Source: Cyanobacteria bacterium RI_101
GTDB lineage: Bacteria > Cyanobacteriota > Cyanobacteriia > Cyanobacteriales > Microcystaceae
Length of the DNA: 64,000 bases
NCBI GenBank assembly: GCA_016471375.1
Contig: WGLZ01000031.1
Span: 1-64,000 of the forward strand
Direction: 5' to 3'
Part shown: positions 15,706-24,341 of the stretch, in pieces
Position numbering within the stretch: the first letter of the stretch is position 1
Layout of the letters: each line of letters opens with the position of its first letter
Made by a program: the position numbers and the translations under genes
Notes under the pieces: generated by a model
Told to the model about the DNA's origin: nothing
The model's input: the letters and a program-made list of their open reading frames with translations, nothing else
Database searches by the model: none

Positions 15706-16580
15706 ACTTGTTCGTGGGTGACGAGGATGAAGTTAAAAAAGGAGCGGATGCGTTCCGACTCGACGGGGAGGACGCCCTGGGGGCCGAACCAGCGATTGAT
15801 CAGCGCCGTGGGTTCGGGGTCGCCAAAGACGTAGCCTTCCGCTAGGCGGACGATGGCTTGGTTGGCTAACCGGAGGAAGGCGGGATTATTCTGGGCGACC
15901 ATACAGCCAATGCCGTAACTGGTATAGGCTTTTTCGGGCACGAGTTTGGCGCTGTCTAGCCCTTCGGTGAGCTTCAGTCCCCGCAAGAGTAAGCCGTCTC
16001 CGGCGACGCCGTCCACTTTGCCGGTTTTCAGCGCCTGGGCGCCTTCCTGAAGACTGGGGACAGGAACGATCGTCGCCTTGGGTTGAACGGCTTTCAGGGC
16101 TTTTTCAGCCACGGAGTTGGGGACGACGGCGATTTTTTTTCCGGCCAGATCCGCGGGGCTTTCTACTTTCAGGTTATTTTGGGCTAATAATTGCAGACCG
16201 GTGACGCCATAGCTAACGGTGAAATCCACATAACGGTTGCGCTCCCAAGTAAAGGCGGTGTCGCAGGCCAGATCAATTTCCCCCGTGAGCAGTTTAGGAA
16301 TGGCCGCCGTTACGTCCGGCGCTTCGACCCGGATCAGTTGGATTTCCTTTCCTAGGGCGCTGGAGACTTCCCTGCGGATTAACTCGACCACATCGAGGGA
16401 ATAGCCAACCAGTTCGTTTTTATCGTTGACATAGGAGAAGGGCACCCGGTTTAAGTTGACCCCCAGGGTGAGTTGCCCCGTGCGGGCGGCTTTTTCCAGG
16501 ACGGTCTCCGCTTGAACCGTTTGGCCCGCCGTCAGCGCCAGGAGTAAACCAAGTAGAGAAACCGAAAGCTTTTTGAGCAT
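15684..16580 (-). CDS. grrP: Extracellular substrate-binding-like orphan protein GrrP
   Basis: 298 residues with a Sec signal peptide (MLKKLSVSLLGLLLALTAGQTVQA) and a bacterial type-3 solute-binding fold as in amino-acid ABC transporters: LTLGVNLNRVPFSYV, GYSLDVVELIRRE, GEIDLACDTAFTWERNRYVDFT, GKKIAVVPNSVAEKAL. It has no cognate permease or ATPase nearby. Orphan proteins of this fold are a regular member of GRRM RiPP loci, and its position directly upstream of two grrA genes fits GrrP. The C-terminal residues TDNR and the stop are encoded by heptamer repeat DNA, so the original C-terminus may have been altered. A homologous protein is encoded at 26767-27660. Confidence 0.85.
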   Translation of the reverse strand: MLKKLSVSLLGLLLALTAGQTVQAETVLEKAARTGQLTLGVNLNRVPFSYVNDKNELVGYSLDVVELIRREVSSALGKEIQLIRVEAPDVTAAIPKLLTGEIDLACDTAFTWERNRYVDFTVSYGVTGLQLLAQNNLKVESPADLAGKKIAVVPNSVAEKALKAVQPKATIVPVPSLQEGAQALKTGKVDGVAGDGLLLRGLKLTEGLDSAKLVPEKAYTSYGIGCMVAQNNPAFLRLANQAIVRLAEGYVFGDPEPTALINRWFGPQGVLPVESERIRSFFNFILVTHEQVPKTDNR

Positions 16581-16657
16581 GGCGTTACTTTCCCAAGGAT
16601 TTAAAGCTAGTTTAGGGGGTAAGGGCGTAATTTTCGCAAAAATTTCGGGACAGTTGC

Positions 16658-16769
16658 CCTTCGACTACGCTCAGGGCACGGAAGGGAATCGAGGCGGTTC
16701 TTCGGTTGCGCTCAGGGAGCGAGGGCTGAGCGTAGCTCCGTCCTGAGCCTGCCGAAGGGCCGAAGCCCG
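16658..16769. repeat. Family D palindromes between grrP and the TPR gene
   Basis: CCCTTCGACTACGCTCAGGG (16658-16677) is followed by related CTCAGGGAGCGAGGGCTGAG and CCTGAGCCTGCCGAAGGG sequences (16696-16769). They are the same family as the hairpins at 1983 and 3107. The block lies downstream of the TPR gene stop. I see no gene here. Confidence 0.6.
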
Positions 16770-16773
16770 ATGT

Positions 16774-17586
16774 TTACTGCAAATGGAGAAACTGATCCAG
16801 CGCCGCCACCATCTGGGGGGGCCAGCGCCGGGCGGTTTTGACCCAATCGAGGTTTTGGTAACGCCCGTCCATACCCACGGCGGCTACCCAGTTGCTTTCC
16901 GCTTCTCCCTGCTGACCCTCGGCCCAAAGCGCCGCGGTGAGGGCGGCCCGCATATCGGGGAACATGGGATATTTCCGCACCAAGTCCCGCATTTCCTTGA
17001 TGGCCTGCTGTTTTTGTCCCAACTCGTAGCGGGCCAGCGCCGCGTTGGCCCGGGCGAAGGCGAAATTGGGCGCCAGCTCCATAGATTTTTGGAAATCCGC
17101 CAGCGCCTGGGCCCAATCCCCTAAACCGCCTTCGGCGTTGCCCCGATTGTTGTAGGCGAGGGGATCCTGGGGGTCTAGCTCCAAAACCCGGTTATAGTCG
17201 GCGATGGCGGCTTGGAATTGACCCTTGCCCTCCAGGGCGGCGCCGCGATTGAGGTAGGGATCGGGTTGTCCCGGCGCCAGTTCAATGGCTTGATTAAAGT
17301 CCTCAATGGCTTCGTCCAGTTTATTTTGACTGACCCTAGCGTTGCCCCGATTGCTCCAAACCGCGGGATTTTGGGGAAAATCGGCGATGAGCTGGCTCCA
17401 GTAGCGCTCCGCTTCGGAAAAATCCCCCGCCTCAGACGCGGCAAAGGCCTTTTGGGCCAGGGCGTCCCCCGCTTGCAGTTGAGTTTCCGTGATTCCGGCG
17501 GGAACCTCCGCCAGCGCCGTTCCTCCGTTGAGAAACCATAATCCCATCAGCAAAATGCCTAAGCTGAACCAACGCCCCATTGTCAA
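16774..17586 (-). CDS. Exported TPR repeat protein
   Basis: 270 residues. A signal peptide or anchor (LGILLMGLWFLNGGTALA) is followed by at least four TPR units (about residues 45-200), e.g. PAVWSNRGNARVSQNKLDEAI, PDPYLNRGAALEGKGQFQAAI, PLAYNNRGNAEGGLGDWAQAL. A conserved C-terminal extension is rich in Trp and Arg (NWVAAVGMDGRYQNLDWVKTARRWPP). TPRs mediate protein-protein contacts; cyanobacterial relatives sit in the periplasm or thylakoid lumen. The partner is unknown. MGRWF, two codons in, is an alternative start. Confidence 0.85.
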   Translation of the reverse strand: MTMGRWFSLGILLMGLWFLNGGTALAEVPAGITETQLQAGDALAQKAFAASEAGDFSEAERYWSQLIADFPQNPAVWSNRGNARVSQNKLDEAIEDFNQAIELAPGQPDPYLNRGAALEGKGQFQAAIADYNRVLELDPQDPLAYNNRGNAEGGLGDWAQALADFQKSMELAPNFAFARANAALARYELGQKQQAIKEMRDLVRKYPMFPDMRAALTAALWAEGQQGEAESNWVAAVGMDGRYQNLDWVKTARRWPPQMVAALDQFLHLQ

Positions 17587-17690
17587 CGCCCCCTGCTGAG
17601 TTTTTAGCCTACAACTCTACCACGCTCTTCGGGAAAAGAAAGCGGCGCCATGGGGGATAATGGAGAGAACCCCCTTTCCCCTCCCCGCCG

Positions 17691-18329
17691 ATGGATTGGC
17701 ACCTGATAGACGCCCAGAGCCTGGCGCTGATCGACCAGGAGACGAACAATCCGACCCTAGCGCCGGCCCAATACGAAATCGCCCGGCGGGTCATTTACGC
17801 CACCGCCGATTTTGACTACCTGCGTCTGTTGTCTTTTTCCGACCGGGTGCTGAGCCTCGGCGCCGCGGCCCTGGCCTCCCGGGGAACCTTGATTGTGGAT
17901 ACCCCCATGGCGCAGGCGGGCATTGTCCCCCGCTTGCAGGCCACCTTCGCCAATCCGGTTTATTGCTGTACCCAAGCCATCACCCGTCCCCAACGGGGCA
18001 AAAGTCCCGCGGCCTGGGGGTTACAGACTCTCGCGGCCCGGTATCCCGAGGGAATTTTCGTGATCGGCGACTCCCAGGGCGCCCTGGAGGCGCTGGCGGA
18101 ATTGGTGGTTAAACAAGCGGTTCAACCCGGTTTGGTGGTGGCGACTCCCTCCGTCTTTATCCGGGCCCAAGCCCTGAAGGAGCGCCTGAAGGCGGCCCAA
18201 ATTCCCCTAATTACCGTGGCGGGCCGCAAGGGCAATCCGGCGGTGGCGGTGGCGATTATCAACGGGCTGGTGGATCTGACTTGGCGAGCCTACGAGCAAA
18301 AAGCCTCCGCCCAGGGAGTCTCCCCATGA
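17691..18329 (+). CDS. cobH: Precorrin-8X methylmutase
   Basis: 212 residues. CobH/CbiC moves a methyl group from C-11 to C-12 of precorrin-8X, giving hydrogenobyrinate in cobalamin biosynthesis. Family segments seen: ARRVIYATADFDYLRLL, TPMAQAGI, and FVIGDSQGALEALAELV with the conserved NPAVAVAIINGL near the C-terminus. The residue that aligns with the catalytic His of the R-x-I-H-x-T motif is Tyr36. This may be the normal cyanobacterial form or a functional change. The stop overlaps the start of the RDD gene (ATGA at 18326). Confidence 0.9.
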   Translation: MDWHLIDAQSLALIDQETNNPTLAPAQYEIARRVIYATADFDYLRLLSFSDRVLSLGAAALASRGTLIVDTPMAQAGIVPRLQATFANPVYCCTQAITRPQRGKSPAAWGLQTLAARYPEGIFVIGDSQGALEALAELVVKQAVQPGLVVATPSVFIRAQALKERLKAAQIPLITVAGRKGNPAVAVAIINGLVDLTWRAYEQKASAQGVSP

Positions 18330-18871
18330 GTCGTCTGGAGCCGTCCCCCTTTCCCAAGGCGCCCCTAGAGCGCCGAGCTTACGCTTTCCTCTTGGATTTT
18401 ACGGCGGTTTGGATTTTTAGCTCCCTGGCGACGGGCTTTGTTCAGGCCATAGTCTTCCTCGCTCTCTGGTGGGGTCTCCGGGTTGTCGCGGTTCAGGCTA
18501 ATCAAGGGCAAAGTTTAGGAACCTGGGCCTTTGACTTGAAAGTGGCGGATCTGAAACTGCGGCGCTTGCCCACGGTCTTAACCTTAAGCAAACGGGAAGG
18601 CATTCTCGGGATCGCCGCTTATCTGGCAATGGTCGGTTTAAATATTAATTTCCTTAACGCTATTTCCACTCTGCTCCTGGTGGCGCCCCTGGCGGCGGAT
18701 TGCGGCTTGGCGCTGGGGGACGAGACCTTCCAACAGGCGCTCCACGACCGGGTGGCCGGCACGGTAGTCATTCGCGCCAAACGGGGCTTTTCTCTTGATT
18801 TACGGCTCAAGCGCCTGATTTACGAACTGCGCAAACAGTGGCGCCTGCGTCAGGAGAACCGGCGCCGGTAA
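18326..18871 (+). CDS. RDD family membrane protein
   Basis: 181 residues starting at the ATG that overlaps the cobH stop, which indicates translational coupling. The RDD family signature is partly visible: an Arg near the N-terminus (RRAYAFLLDFTAVW) and an Asp-containing first helix, then two or three more hydrophobic segments (IVFLALWWGLRVV, GIAAYLAMVGL, ISTLLLVAPLAAD), and ALHDRVAGTVVI near the end. Some RDD proteins act in ion homeostasis; the function here is unknown. The C-terminus is strongly basic. Confidence 0.85.
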   Translation: MSRLEPSPFPKAPLERRAYAFLLDFTAVWIFSSLATGFVQAIVFLALWWGLRVVAVQANQGQSLGTWAFDLKVADLKLRRLPTVLTLSKREGILGIAAYLAMVGLNINFLNAISTLLLVAPLAADCGLALGDETFQQALHDRVAGTVVIRAKRGFSLDLRLKRLIYELRKQWRLRQENRRR

Positions 18872-18901
18872 GGTTCCGTTATCCGAATGCCTGGGAACTG
18901 A

Positions 18902-18960
18902 CCCTTCGACTTCGCTCAGGGCGAGAACCTGATAACTGATAGCTGTTAACTGCTAACTGA
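18902..18960. repeat. Family D palindrome and STRR heptamers abutting a start codon
   Basis: CCCTTCGACTTCGCTCAGGG (18902-18921) is followed by TGATAACTGATAGCTGTTAAC and CTGCTAACTGATG-type heptamers that run straight into the diguanylate cyclase ATG at 18960. As a result no Shine-Dalgarno sequence precedes that ATG. Confidence 0.75.
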
Positions 18961-20456
18961 TGACGACCCCTTCCTATTCTGTCCTTTTGGTCAATGGTAG
19001 CGATAAATACTACCAATATATTTTGTCCTGCCTCTCCCAGTGTCAACTGGCGACCTTTAAGCTGGATTGGTTAAAAAACGACCCCCAAGGCGCCTTAAAC
19101 CTAGAGAGCATCCAACTCCACTACGACCTCTATTTAATCGAAGACGCGCCCCAACACTGTCGCGCTTGGGTGGAGAAAGTCTATCCCCGCCCCGTGGTCG
19201 TTTTACTCCAAGAAAATCAACTTCAGCGCCTACAATCTTGGCTGGAGGTGGGCGCCGGCGCCATCCTGCTTTACCAACACTTGAATCCCCTAGTCATCGA
19301 GCATTTTTTTCAAAAGGTTCTCGGGCAACGGCGCTATCAGGAACAAGCCCGAAGCCGTTTTAGACAGGTGAATGAAGACCTGCGGCAGATTATGGGAGAA
19401 ACGACCCAGATTTTGACCAAAATTAACGATTTGTTGCTGGATAAACTGGACGAAAGCCTCTTGGTGGGGGAAGCTCGACAAATTCTTCGCAGTCAGCAAA
19501 ACCATATCGACCCCGCGGCGCCTCTAGGGATTCTGCGGAGCGACCGCCTAGGGCGAGCGGTGTATTTCAATCCCGCCTTCCTCGCTCTGCTGAACCTACC
19601 GGAGGAGGAAGCTCTGGGCGAGCTTTGGTTCGCGGCCATTCACCCCCAGGAGCGAGCGTCGTTTGTAGAGCAATGGCGGCGTTGTCACGAGGAAGGCTGT
19701 CCCTTCACCTCGGAATTGCGGTTTCAAAACAGCCCCAGCCGAACCGTTTGGGTCTATCTCCAGGTGTTGGTGGAGTGCCATAGTCAGGGACAAATCCAGG
19801 GCGCGGTGACCACAGTGACGGATATTACTCAATACAAGCAATACGAACATCGTCTCAACCAAGAGGCGCAGGCTAAATTGGCGGCCTATCAGGCCATTAG
19901 CGTCGCCAATCAACAACTGAAACTTTTAGCCCAACTGGACCGCCTCACCCAAATTCCCAATTTCCAGTATTTTGAGGAATATTTTCTACAGGAATGGCGC
20001 CGGGCCCAGGAAAAACAACTGCCGCTCTCTTTGATTTACCTAGACGTGGAAAATTTCCAGCGCATCAACCACCGCTACGACTACGAAACCGGGGACGCCT
20101 ACCTGAAAACCCTGGCGGGACAAATTCGCCAAAGCCTCAAGCGACCGAGGGATTTGGCCGCCCGCTACGGGGGCGACGAGTTTGTGGTCATTTTGCCGGA
20201 CACGCCCCTCAGCGGCGCCAAAGTGGTGGCGGAGTCCCTGCGACAGAACTTGACCGCATTACCGGATTTACCGGAGCCGGTGGCCCTAACGGCGCTGGCG
20301 GTAGGCGGTTTGCCCAATTACCTTCTGCCGGGGCAGGGGCTGTTGTCCACCCTCAAAGGATTCGCCCAGGGCGCCTATCTTCAGGGGGGAGAGGGACTAA
20401 CCCTAGCGCCCTTAACGGATTGGGAGCAGTATCTTGCTAGGAAAGGATTAGGATAA
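18960..20456 (+). CDS. Receiver-like/PAS/GGDEF protein, probable diguanylate cyclase
   Basis: 498 residues. A degenerate receiver-like domain (1-120, SVLLVNGSDKYYQYIL; YDLYLIEDAP) and a coiled linker precede a PAS domain (about 190-290, LRSDRLGRAVYFNPAFLALL; ...GAVTTVTDITQYKQYEH). A GGDEF domain follows (about 330-490) with RYGGDEFVVILPD carrying an intact GGDEF signature, predicting c-di-GMP synthesis from two GTP. No EAL domain and no membrane segment are seen. The start codon directly abuts heptamer repeats, so a later start cannot be excluded. Confidence 0.88.
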   Translation: MTTPSYSVLLVNGSDKYYQYILSCLSQCQLATFKLDWLKNDPQGALNLESIQLHYDLYLIEDAPQHCRAWVEKVYPRPVVVLLQENQLQRLQSWLEVGAGAILLYQHLNPLVIEHFFQKVLGQRRYQEQARSRFRQVNEDLRQIMGETTQILTKINDLLLDKLDESLLVGEARQILRSQQNHIDPAAPLGILRSDRLGRAVYFNPAFLALLNLPEEEALGELWFAAIHPQERASFVEQWRRCHEEGCPFTSELRFQNSPSRTVWVYLQVLVECHSQGQIQGAVTTVTDITQYKQYEHRLNQEAQAKLAAYQAISVANQQLKLLAQLDRLTQIPNFQYFEEYFLQEWRRAQEKQLPLSLIYLDVENFQRINHRYDYETGDAYLKTLAGQIRQSLKRPRDLAARYGGDEFVVILPDTPLSGAKVVAESLRQNLTALPDLPEPVALTALAVGGLPNYLLPGQGLLSTLKGFAQGAYLQGGEGLTLAPLTDWEQYLARKGLG

Positions 20457-20550
20457 CTTTGCGTTGACGGCTTTTTCTTTCCCCGACCGGCGCCGGTCTT
20501 AATCTCCCCTATAATTTGGGAAATATTTTACCCATCCCTCCCCATTGCCC

Positions 20551-21033
20551 ATGACGCGGTTTTATTCCCTGATTCCCTCCCTCTGCGGCGCCCTCGCCGG
20601 TCTGACTCTCCTGCCCCTAGTCGCTAGCGCCAACACTCCGGCGCCGAGTCTCGACGACGGCATTATTTGCGTCGCCAAGGGAAAAGTAGAACAGGGGCAA
20701 CGGCTTTATCTCTACACGTCCGTCATCGACGACGATTCCGTCAAGAAAAAAGAACCGGTGACGGTGACCATTAACCAATTGATGGCGACAGTGGAGATGG
20801 ACGAGCTAGTGGTGCTCGATCCCGAAAACGAGACCTTGACCGTTATCGACAGCGTCACCGGGACTCCGCCGGAAATGCGATCCGCCGGCTTAGCTACGAC
20901 GATCTATCAGGGAAACAATACTTTCGCCGGCAAAACCGCCGCCGGAACCCCCGTCAGTTTTACCCTGAGCAAAGATTACCGCTCTTTCCAAGTCCAGCAC
21001 GCCGGGCAGACTCTCAAAGGCAGTTGTCACTGA
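20551..21033 (+). CDS. Secreted protein of unknown function
   Basis: 160 residues from ATG 20551 (MTRFYSLIPSLCG). A clear signal peptide ends near VASANTPAP. The mature part is small and beta-rich, with two cysteines (IICVAKG near the start, GSCH at the extreme C-terminus) that could form a disulfide. I recognise no family. The 129-bp gap to ccsA holds G+C-rich sequence without an obvious signal. A TTG two codons upstream is less likely as the start. Confidence 0.7.
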   Translation: MTRFYSLIPSLCGALAGLTLLPLVASANTPAPSLDDGIICVAKGKVEQGQRLYLYTSVIDDDSVKKKEPVTVTINQLMATVEMDELVVLDPENETLTVIDSVTGTPPEMRSAGLATTIYQGNNTFAGKTAAGTPVSFTLSKDYRSFQVQHAGQTLKGSCH

Positions 21034-21162
21034 CCTTGCCCACGTCAAAGAGGGAGAGGGACTTTGACACCCCTCCTCCCGCCCTTGGAGAAGGGACTGG
21101 AGGCAAACGGTTTCTTTCGAGGAAGGGGTTAGGATAGAGAGCAGTTCTTTGCCGCTGGATCT

Positions 21163-22137
21163 ATGGATTTAATTCAACTGGAAGGTCTTCTAGATAACAC
21201 CTCTTTTTTGGTTCTTTTGTTCACGCTTCTGGTCTATTGGCTCGGCGCTCTTTTTCCCCGCGCTCTCTTCCAGAACCTAGGAACCCTAGGCATGGCCTTG
21301 GCGAATCTGACCCTGGCGGCGCTGTTGGGCGCTCGCTGGTTAGAGGGGGGGTATTTCCCCATTAGCAACCTCTACGAATCCCTCTTTTTCCTCGCCTGGG
21401 GCTTAACGGCGGCCCACCTCATCGCCGAACAGATGAGCCGTAGTCCCTGGGTGGGCGTCTTCACCGCGCCGGTGGTTTTGGGCATTAGCGCCTTCGCCGC
21501 TCTTGTTCTGCCGGAAGATATGCAGAAATCCGCGCCCCTGGTGCCGGCGCTGAAATCCAACTGGCTGATGATGCACGTCAGCGTCATGATGATTAGCTAC
21601 GCGGCGCTGATGGTGGGCGCCCTGTTGGCCATCGCCTTTTTGATCGTCAGCCGGGGGCAGACCGCGGAATTGCGAGGCAGTTCCGTGGGGACGGGCGGTT
21701 TTCGCTCGGGGGCGCCCTCCCAGCCCTTAAGCTTCAACGCCGAAACGCCCGGTAACAGCGCCGGCGCCGTGGCGGTCTTAGAAAAACCCCAGACCCTGAC
21801 GCTAACCCCAGAGCGCCTGAGCTTGGCGGACACTCTGGATAACATCAGCTACCGGGTTATCGGTTTAGGTTTCCCCCTCCTGACCATCGGTCTGATTTCC
21901 GGCGCCGTCTGGGCCAACGAAGCCTGGGGGTCTTACTGGAGTTGGGACCCCAAAGAAACCTGGGCCCTGATTACCTGGCTGGTCTTCGCCGCCTACCTCC
22001 ACGCCCGCATTACCAAGGGTTGGCAAGGACGCAAACCGGCGCTGTTGGCCGCCAGTGGTTTCGCCGTCATTTGGGTCTGTTATTTGGGGGTGAATTTACT
22101 GGGGAAAGGTCTCCATTCCTACGGCTGGTTTTTCTAA
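21163..22137 (+). CDS. ccsA: Cytochrome c biogenesis protein CcsA
   Basis: 324 residues. CcsA with Ccs1 forms the system II haem-ligation complex that exports haem and attaches it to apocytochromes c in the thylakoid lumen. Seven or eight hydrophobic helices are visible, and the tryptophan-rich haem-handling motif [18 protein letters not shown] is intact. Conserved histidines are seen in [14 protein letters not shown] and [10 protein letters not shown]. The loop between (about 165-225), rich in Gly, Ser and Pro, is poorly conserved in the family. Ccs1 is not encoded next to it. Confidence 0.95.
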   Translation: MDLIQLEGLLDNTSFLVLLFTLLVYWLGALFPRALFQNLGTLGMALANLTLAALLGARWLEGGYFPISNLYESLFFLAWGLTAAHLIAEQMSRSPWVGVFTAPVVLGISAFAALVLPEDMQKSAPLVPALKSNWLMMHVSVMMISYAALMVGALLAIAFLIVSRGQTAELRGSSVGTGGFRSGAPSQPLSFNAETPGNSAGAVAVLEKPQTLTLTPERLSLADTLDNISYRVIGLGFPLLTIGLISGAVWANEAWGSYWSWDPKETWALITWLVFAAYLHARITKGWQGRKPALLAASGFAVIWVCYLGVNLLGKGLHSYGWFF

Positions 22138-22219
22138 CCCCGATTGTGGCCCAAGCAGGCTAAAATATCTAGCCAAGATTACCCCAGCCCCGGTTTGTAA
22201 GAGAGAGTTTAAAGCCCCT

Positions 22220-23068
22220 ATGGTTACGATTGATTGGAAAGAAGCCCGACAGCGAACTGATGTTTGGCTGGGCGGCTTAGGGATTGCCCTGGCGGGTCTT
22301 CACTTGCTTTTACTGGATAAAGCCAAAGAAGAACACCTCTTTAGCATCAGTCTGCTCATGTGGCTGACGGTGGCCTCCCTCCTCTGGGACCGGCGCCGGG
22401 AGTTGTCCTTTAAAAGCGACACTTTTTCCACCGTTTTCGGCGCCGTTTTATTACTGTTGATCCTCGCCCGCAATATTATCCCCACGGATTTAAGTCTGCG
22501 GCTGTTGCCCCTGGTGGGAGGGATTAGCTTGGCGCTTTTGGCCTCCGGTTATCGGAATTTGCGTCAGTATTGGCGGGAAATAACGGCGCTGACCCTGCTC
22601 CTGTTGGCGAAGCTCATTACCACCTTTTTGAACGCCATTAACCTACCCCTCTTCACCGCCAAGGTGGCCACCTTTTTACTGTGGCTGGGGGGCTTTGAGG
22701 TCTATCGAGAAGGGGTCTATATAGAACTCTCCAAGGGCAAGGTGGAAGTCCTCGGCGCTTGCTCCGGGGTGGAAAGCATTCTACTGGTGGTCTGCGTGGC
22801 GGTGTTGTTCTTTTTCTTAATCCCCGTTAGTCATGTTCAAAAAATTATTTGCCTTTTGATCGCCGCTCTCATTGGTTTTGGAGTCAACGCCGTGCGGGTG
22901 ATTATCATGGCGCTGTTAGTGGACGCCGGGGACACGCCCGCCTTTGAGTATTGGCACGGCTCCGATGGCAGTCTCTCCTTCGCGGTGGTTTCCGTCTGTC
23001 TGTTTGGCTTGTACTGTTGGTTGGCCTATGTCCGCAACTTTAACAATTCCTCTCCTTCCCAGTCTTAG
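22220..23068 (+). CDS. crtA: Cyanoexosortase A
   Basis: 282 residues with about eight membrane helices. Exosortases are proposed to cleave C-terminal PEP-CTERM-type sorting signals at the membrane and hand the protein to the cell surface. The three invariant active-site residues are present: Cys in VLGACSGVES, Arg in VNAVRVIIMALL and His in FEYWHGSDG. The paired gene downstream encodes the exosortase-A system-associated protein, which settles the subtype. I find no PEP-CTERM substrate in the window. The symbol follows the family name, not the carotenoid gene. Confidence 0.9.
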   Translation: MVTIDWKEARQRTDVWLGGLGIALAGLHLLLLDKAKEEHLFSISLLMWLTVASLLWDRRRELSFKSDTFSTVFGAVLLLLILARNIIPTDLSLRLLPLVGGISLALLASGYRNLRQYWREITALTLLLLAKLITTFLNAINLPLFTAKVATFLLWLGGFEVYREGVYIELSKGKVEVLGACSGVESILLVVCVAVLFFFLIPVSHVQKIICLLIAALIGFGVNAVRVIIMALLVDAGDTPAFEYWHGSDGSLSFAVVSVCLFGLYCWLAYVRNFNNSSPSQS

Positions 23069-23089
23069 ACTTGATTCAATTCATATCCC

Positions 23090-23797
23090 ATGGAAAACAC
23101 CGTCGCTCCCGGTAAATTTCGCCTTGGCGTCTTTATCGTCCTCTTGGCCGCTATCGCCGCGCAGGCGGGCCACGCCCTCTTTAAACCTTCCGCCGATAAG
23201 GAAAAAAACGTCGCCACCCTCAACTACCCTCAGGAAGCGCCGCTCCCGGGCTGGGAACAGGTCAAAAGCGTCCCTCTAGAACCCGGCGCTAAAAATCAAC
23301 TTTACGGTCAAGAATACCAATATAAAAAGGGCGACCAAAATTTGACCATTCAGGCCCGCTACTATCCCGAGGTGGGTTTTAACGTTAACTACGGTCTGAT
23401 TGTCCATAAAATCGTTCCCCCCGCCTCAATTTTGCCAGAGGTCAAAAAAGATCCCAAACGGGGTTACTACGCTTTTTTTGAAGCGGAAAATAAGGTTTAT
23501 CTCACCGCCTGTTTAAACGCCAGGGGCGATAGCACCGTTAGCCAGGCCCAATCCGTGCGCAACCGCTACGCCAAGGGCTGGACGCTTCCCTCGGCGCTGG
23601 GGTGGCTGGCGCTGGGGACGGATTTCGCCGATTCCCGCTGTCTCTGGACGGTGGCCTTTGTGCCCAACGGCTCGAAAACTTTAACGCCGGAGGCCCAGAA
23701 GTCTCTGCTGGAAGCCGCGTGGCTGGATTGGCACGACGGGTGGAAACCCAAATTCAACCAAGAGCTACAAACCGTATGGATCAAGGGCAAGTTTTAG
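23090..23797 (+). CDS. Cyanoexosortase A system-associated protein
   Basis: 235 residues. One N-terminal membrane helix ([19 protein letters not shown]) anchors a periplasmic domain resembling the EpsI-like partner encoded next to exosortases: [39 protein letters not shown], two cysteines (LTACLNARG and SRCLWTV). The partner's biochemical role is not established. It starts 21 bp after the exosortase gene and overlaps the next gene by 22 bp, so the three are probably co-expressed. Confidence 0.85.
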   Translation: MENTVAPGKFRLGVFIVLLAAIAAQAGHALFKPSADKEKNVATLNYPQEAPLPGWEQVKSVPLEPGAKNQLYGQEYQYKKGDQNLTIQARYYPEVGFNVNYGLIVHKIVPPASILPEVKKDPKRGYYAFFEAENKVYLTACLNARGDSTVSQAQSVRNRYAKGWTLPSALGWLALGTDFADSRCLWTVAFVPNGSKTLTPEAQKSLLEAAWLDWHDGWKPKFNQELQTVWIKGKF

Positions 23798-24153
23798 CGG
23801 AAAGAAGCCAAGCCCTCGGTCTTTCCCAGATTCGGCGCCATCTTTTCCTCTGTTGCGACCAGACCAAACCCCTTTGCTGTCCCAAAGCCGAGAGTTTGGA
23901 ATCTTGGGAGTACCTCAAGCGCCGGTTAAAGGAATTGGGGCTAGATCAACCGACGGAGACTCGCCCGGATTGCGTCTTTCGCACTAAGGCCAACTGCCTG
24001 CGGGTCTGCCAACAGGGGCCGATTCTGGTCGTTTATCCCGATGGGGTTTGGTATCATAGTTGTAGTCCGGGGGTGATTGAGCGCGTTTTGCAGGAGCACA
24101 TCCTCGGCAATGTTCCGGTTCAGGATTACGTCTTTTTGGTTCATCCTTTATGA
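23776..24153 (+). CDS. Thioredoxin-like [2Fe-2S] ferredoxin domain protein
   Basis: 125 residues from ATG 23776, inside the end of the previous gene. The fold is the thioredoxin-like [2Fe-2S] ferredoxin of HoxE/NuoE type: [14 protein letters not shown] near the N-terminus and [23 protein letters not shown] with the conserved YPDGVWY. Such stand-alone proteins are common in cyanobacteria and presumably carry electrons; the partner is unknown. The stop overlaps the next start (ATGA). Confidence 0.85.
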   Translation: MDQGQVLAERSQALGLSQIRRHLFLCCDQTKPLCCPKAESLESWEYLKRRLKELGLDQPTETRPDCVFRTKANCLRVCQQGPILVVYPDGVWYHSCSPGVIERVLQEHILGNVPVQDYVFLVHPL

Positions 24154-24341
24154 ATTTCCTCATTTTCGGCGCGGTTATCATTTACTTGGGCGGGATCTGG
24201 CGCTTTTGGACAGGCTACCACAACACCAATTTCAGCCGTCAACTCCCCACCCGTTTAGTCCTCTCCTTGGGTTGGCCGGCGCTGTTGATCGTTAACCCCA
24301 GCTACCGCAAAAACTTCCAACGGGCGCTTAAGGGTCGCTAG
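24150..24341 (+). CDS. Small conserved membrane protein
   Basis: 63 residues, starting at the ATG overlapping the ferredoxin stop. Two hydrophobic segments ([15 protein letters not shown] and [17 protein letters not shown]) flank a short polar loop, and the tail is basic ([13 protein letters not shown]). No family assigned. Its last 14 bp overlap the 3' end of convergent corA. Confidence 0.65.
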   Translation: MNFLIFGAVIIYLGGIWRFWTGYHNTNFSRQLPTRLVLSLGWPALLIVNPSYRKNFQRALKGR

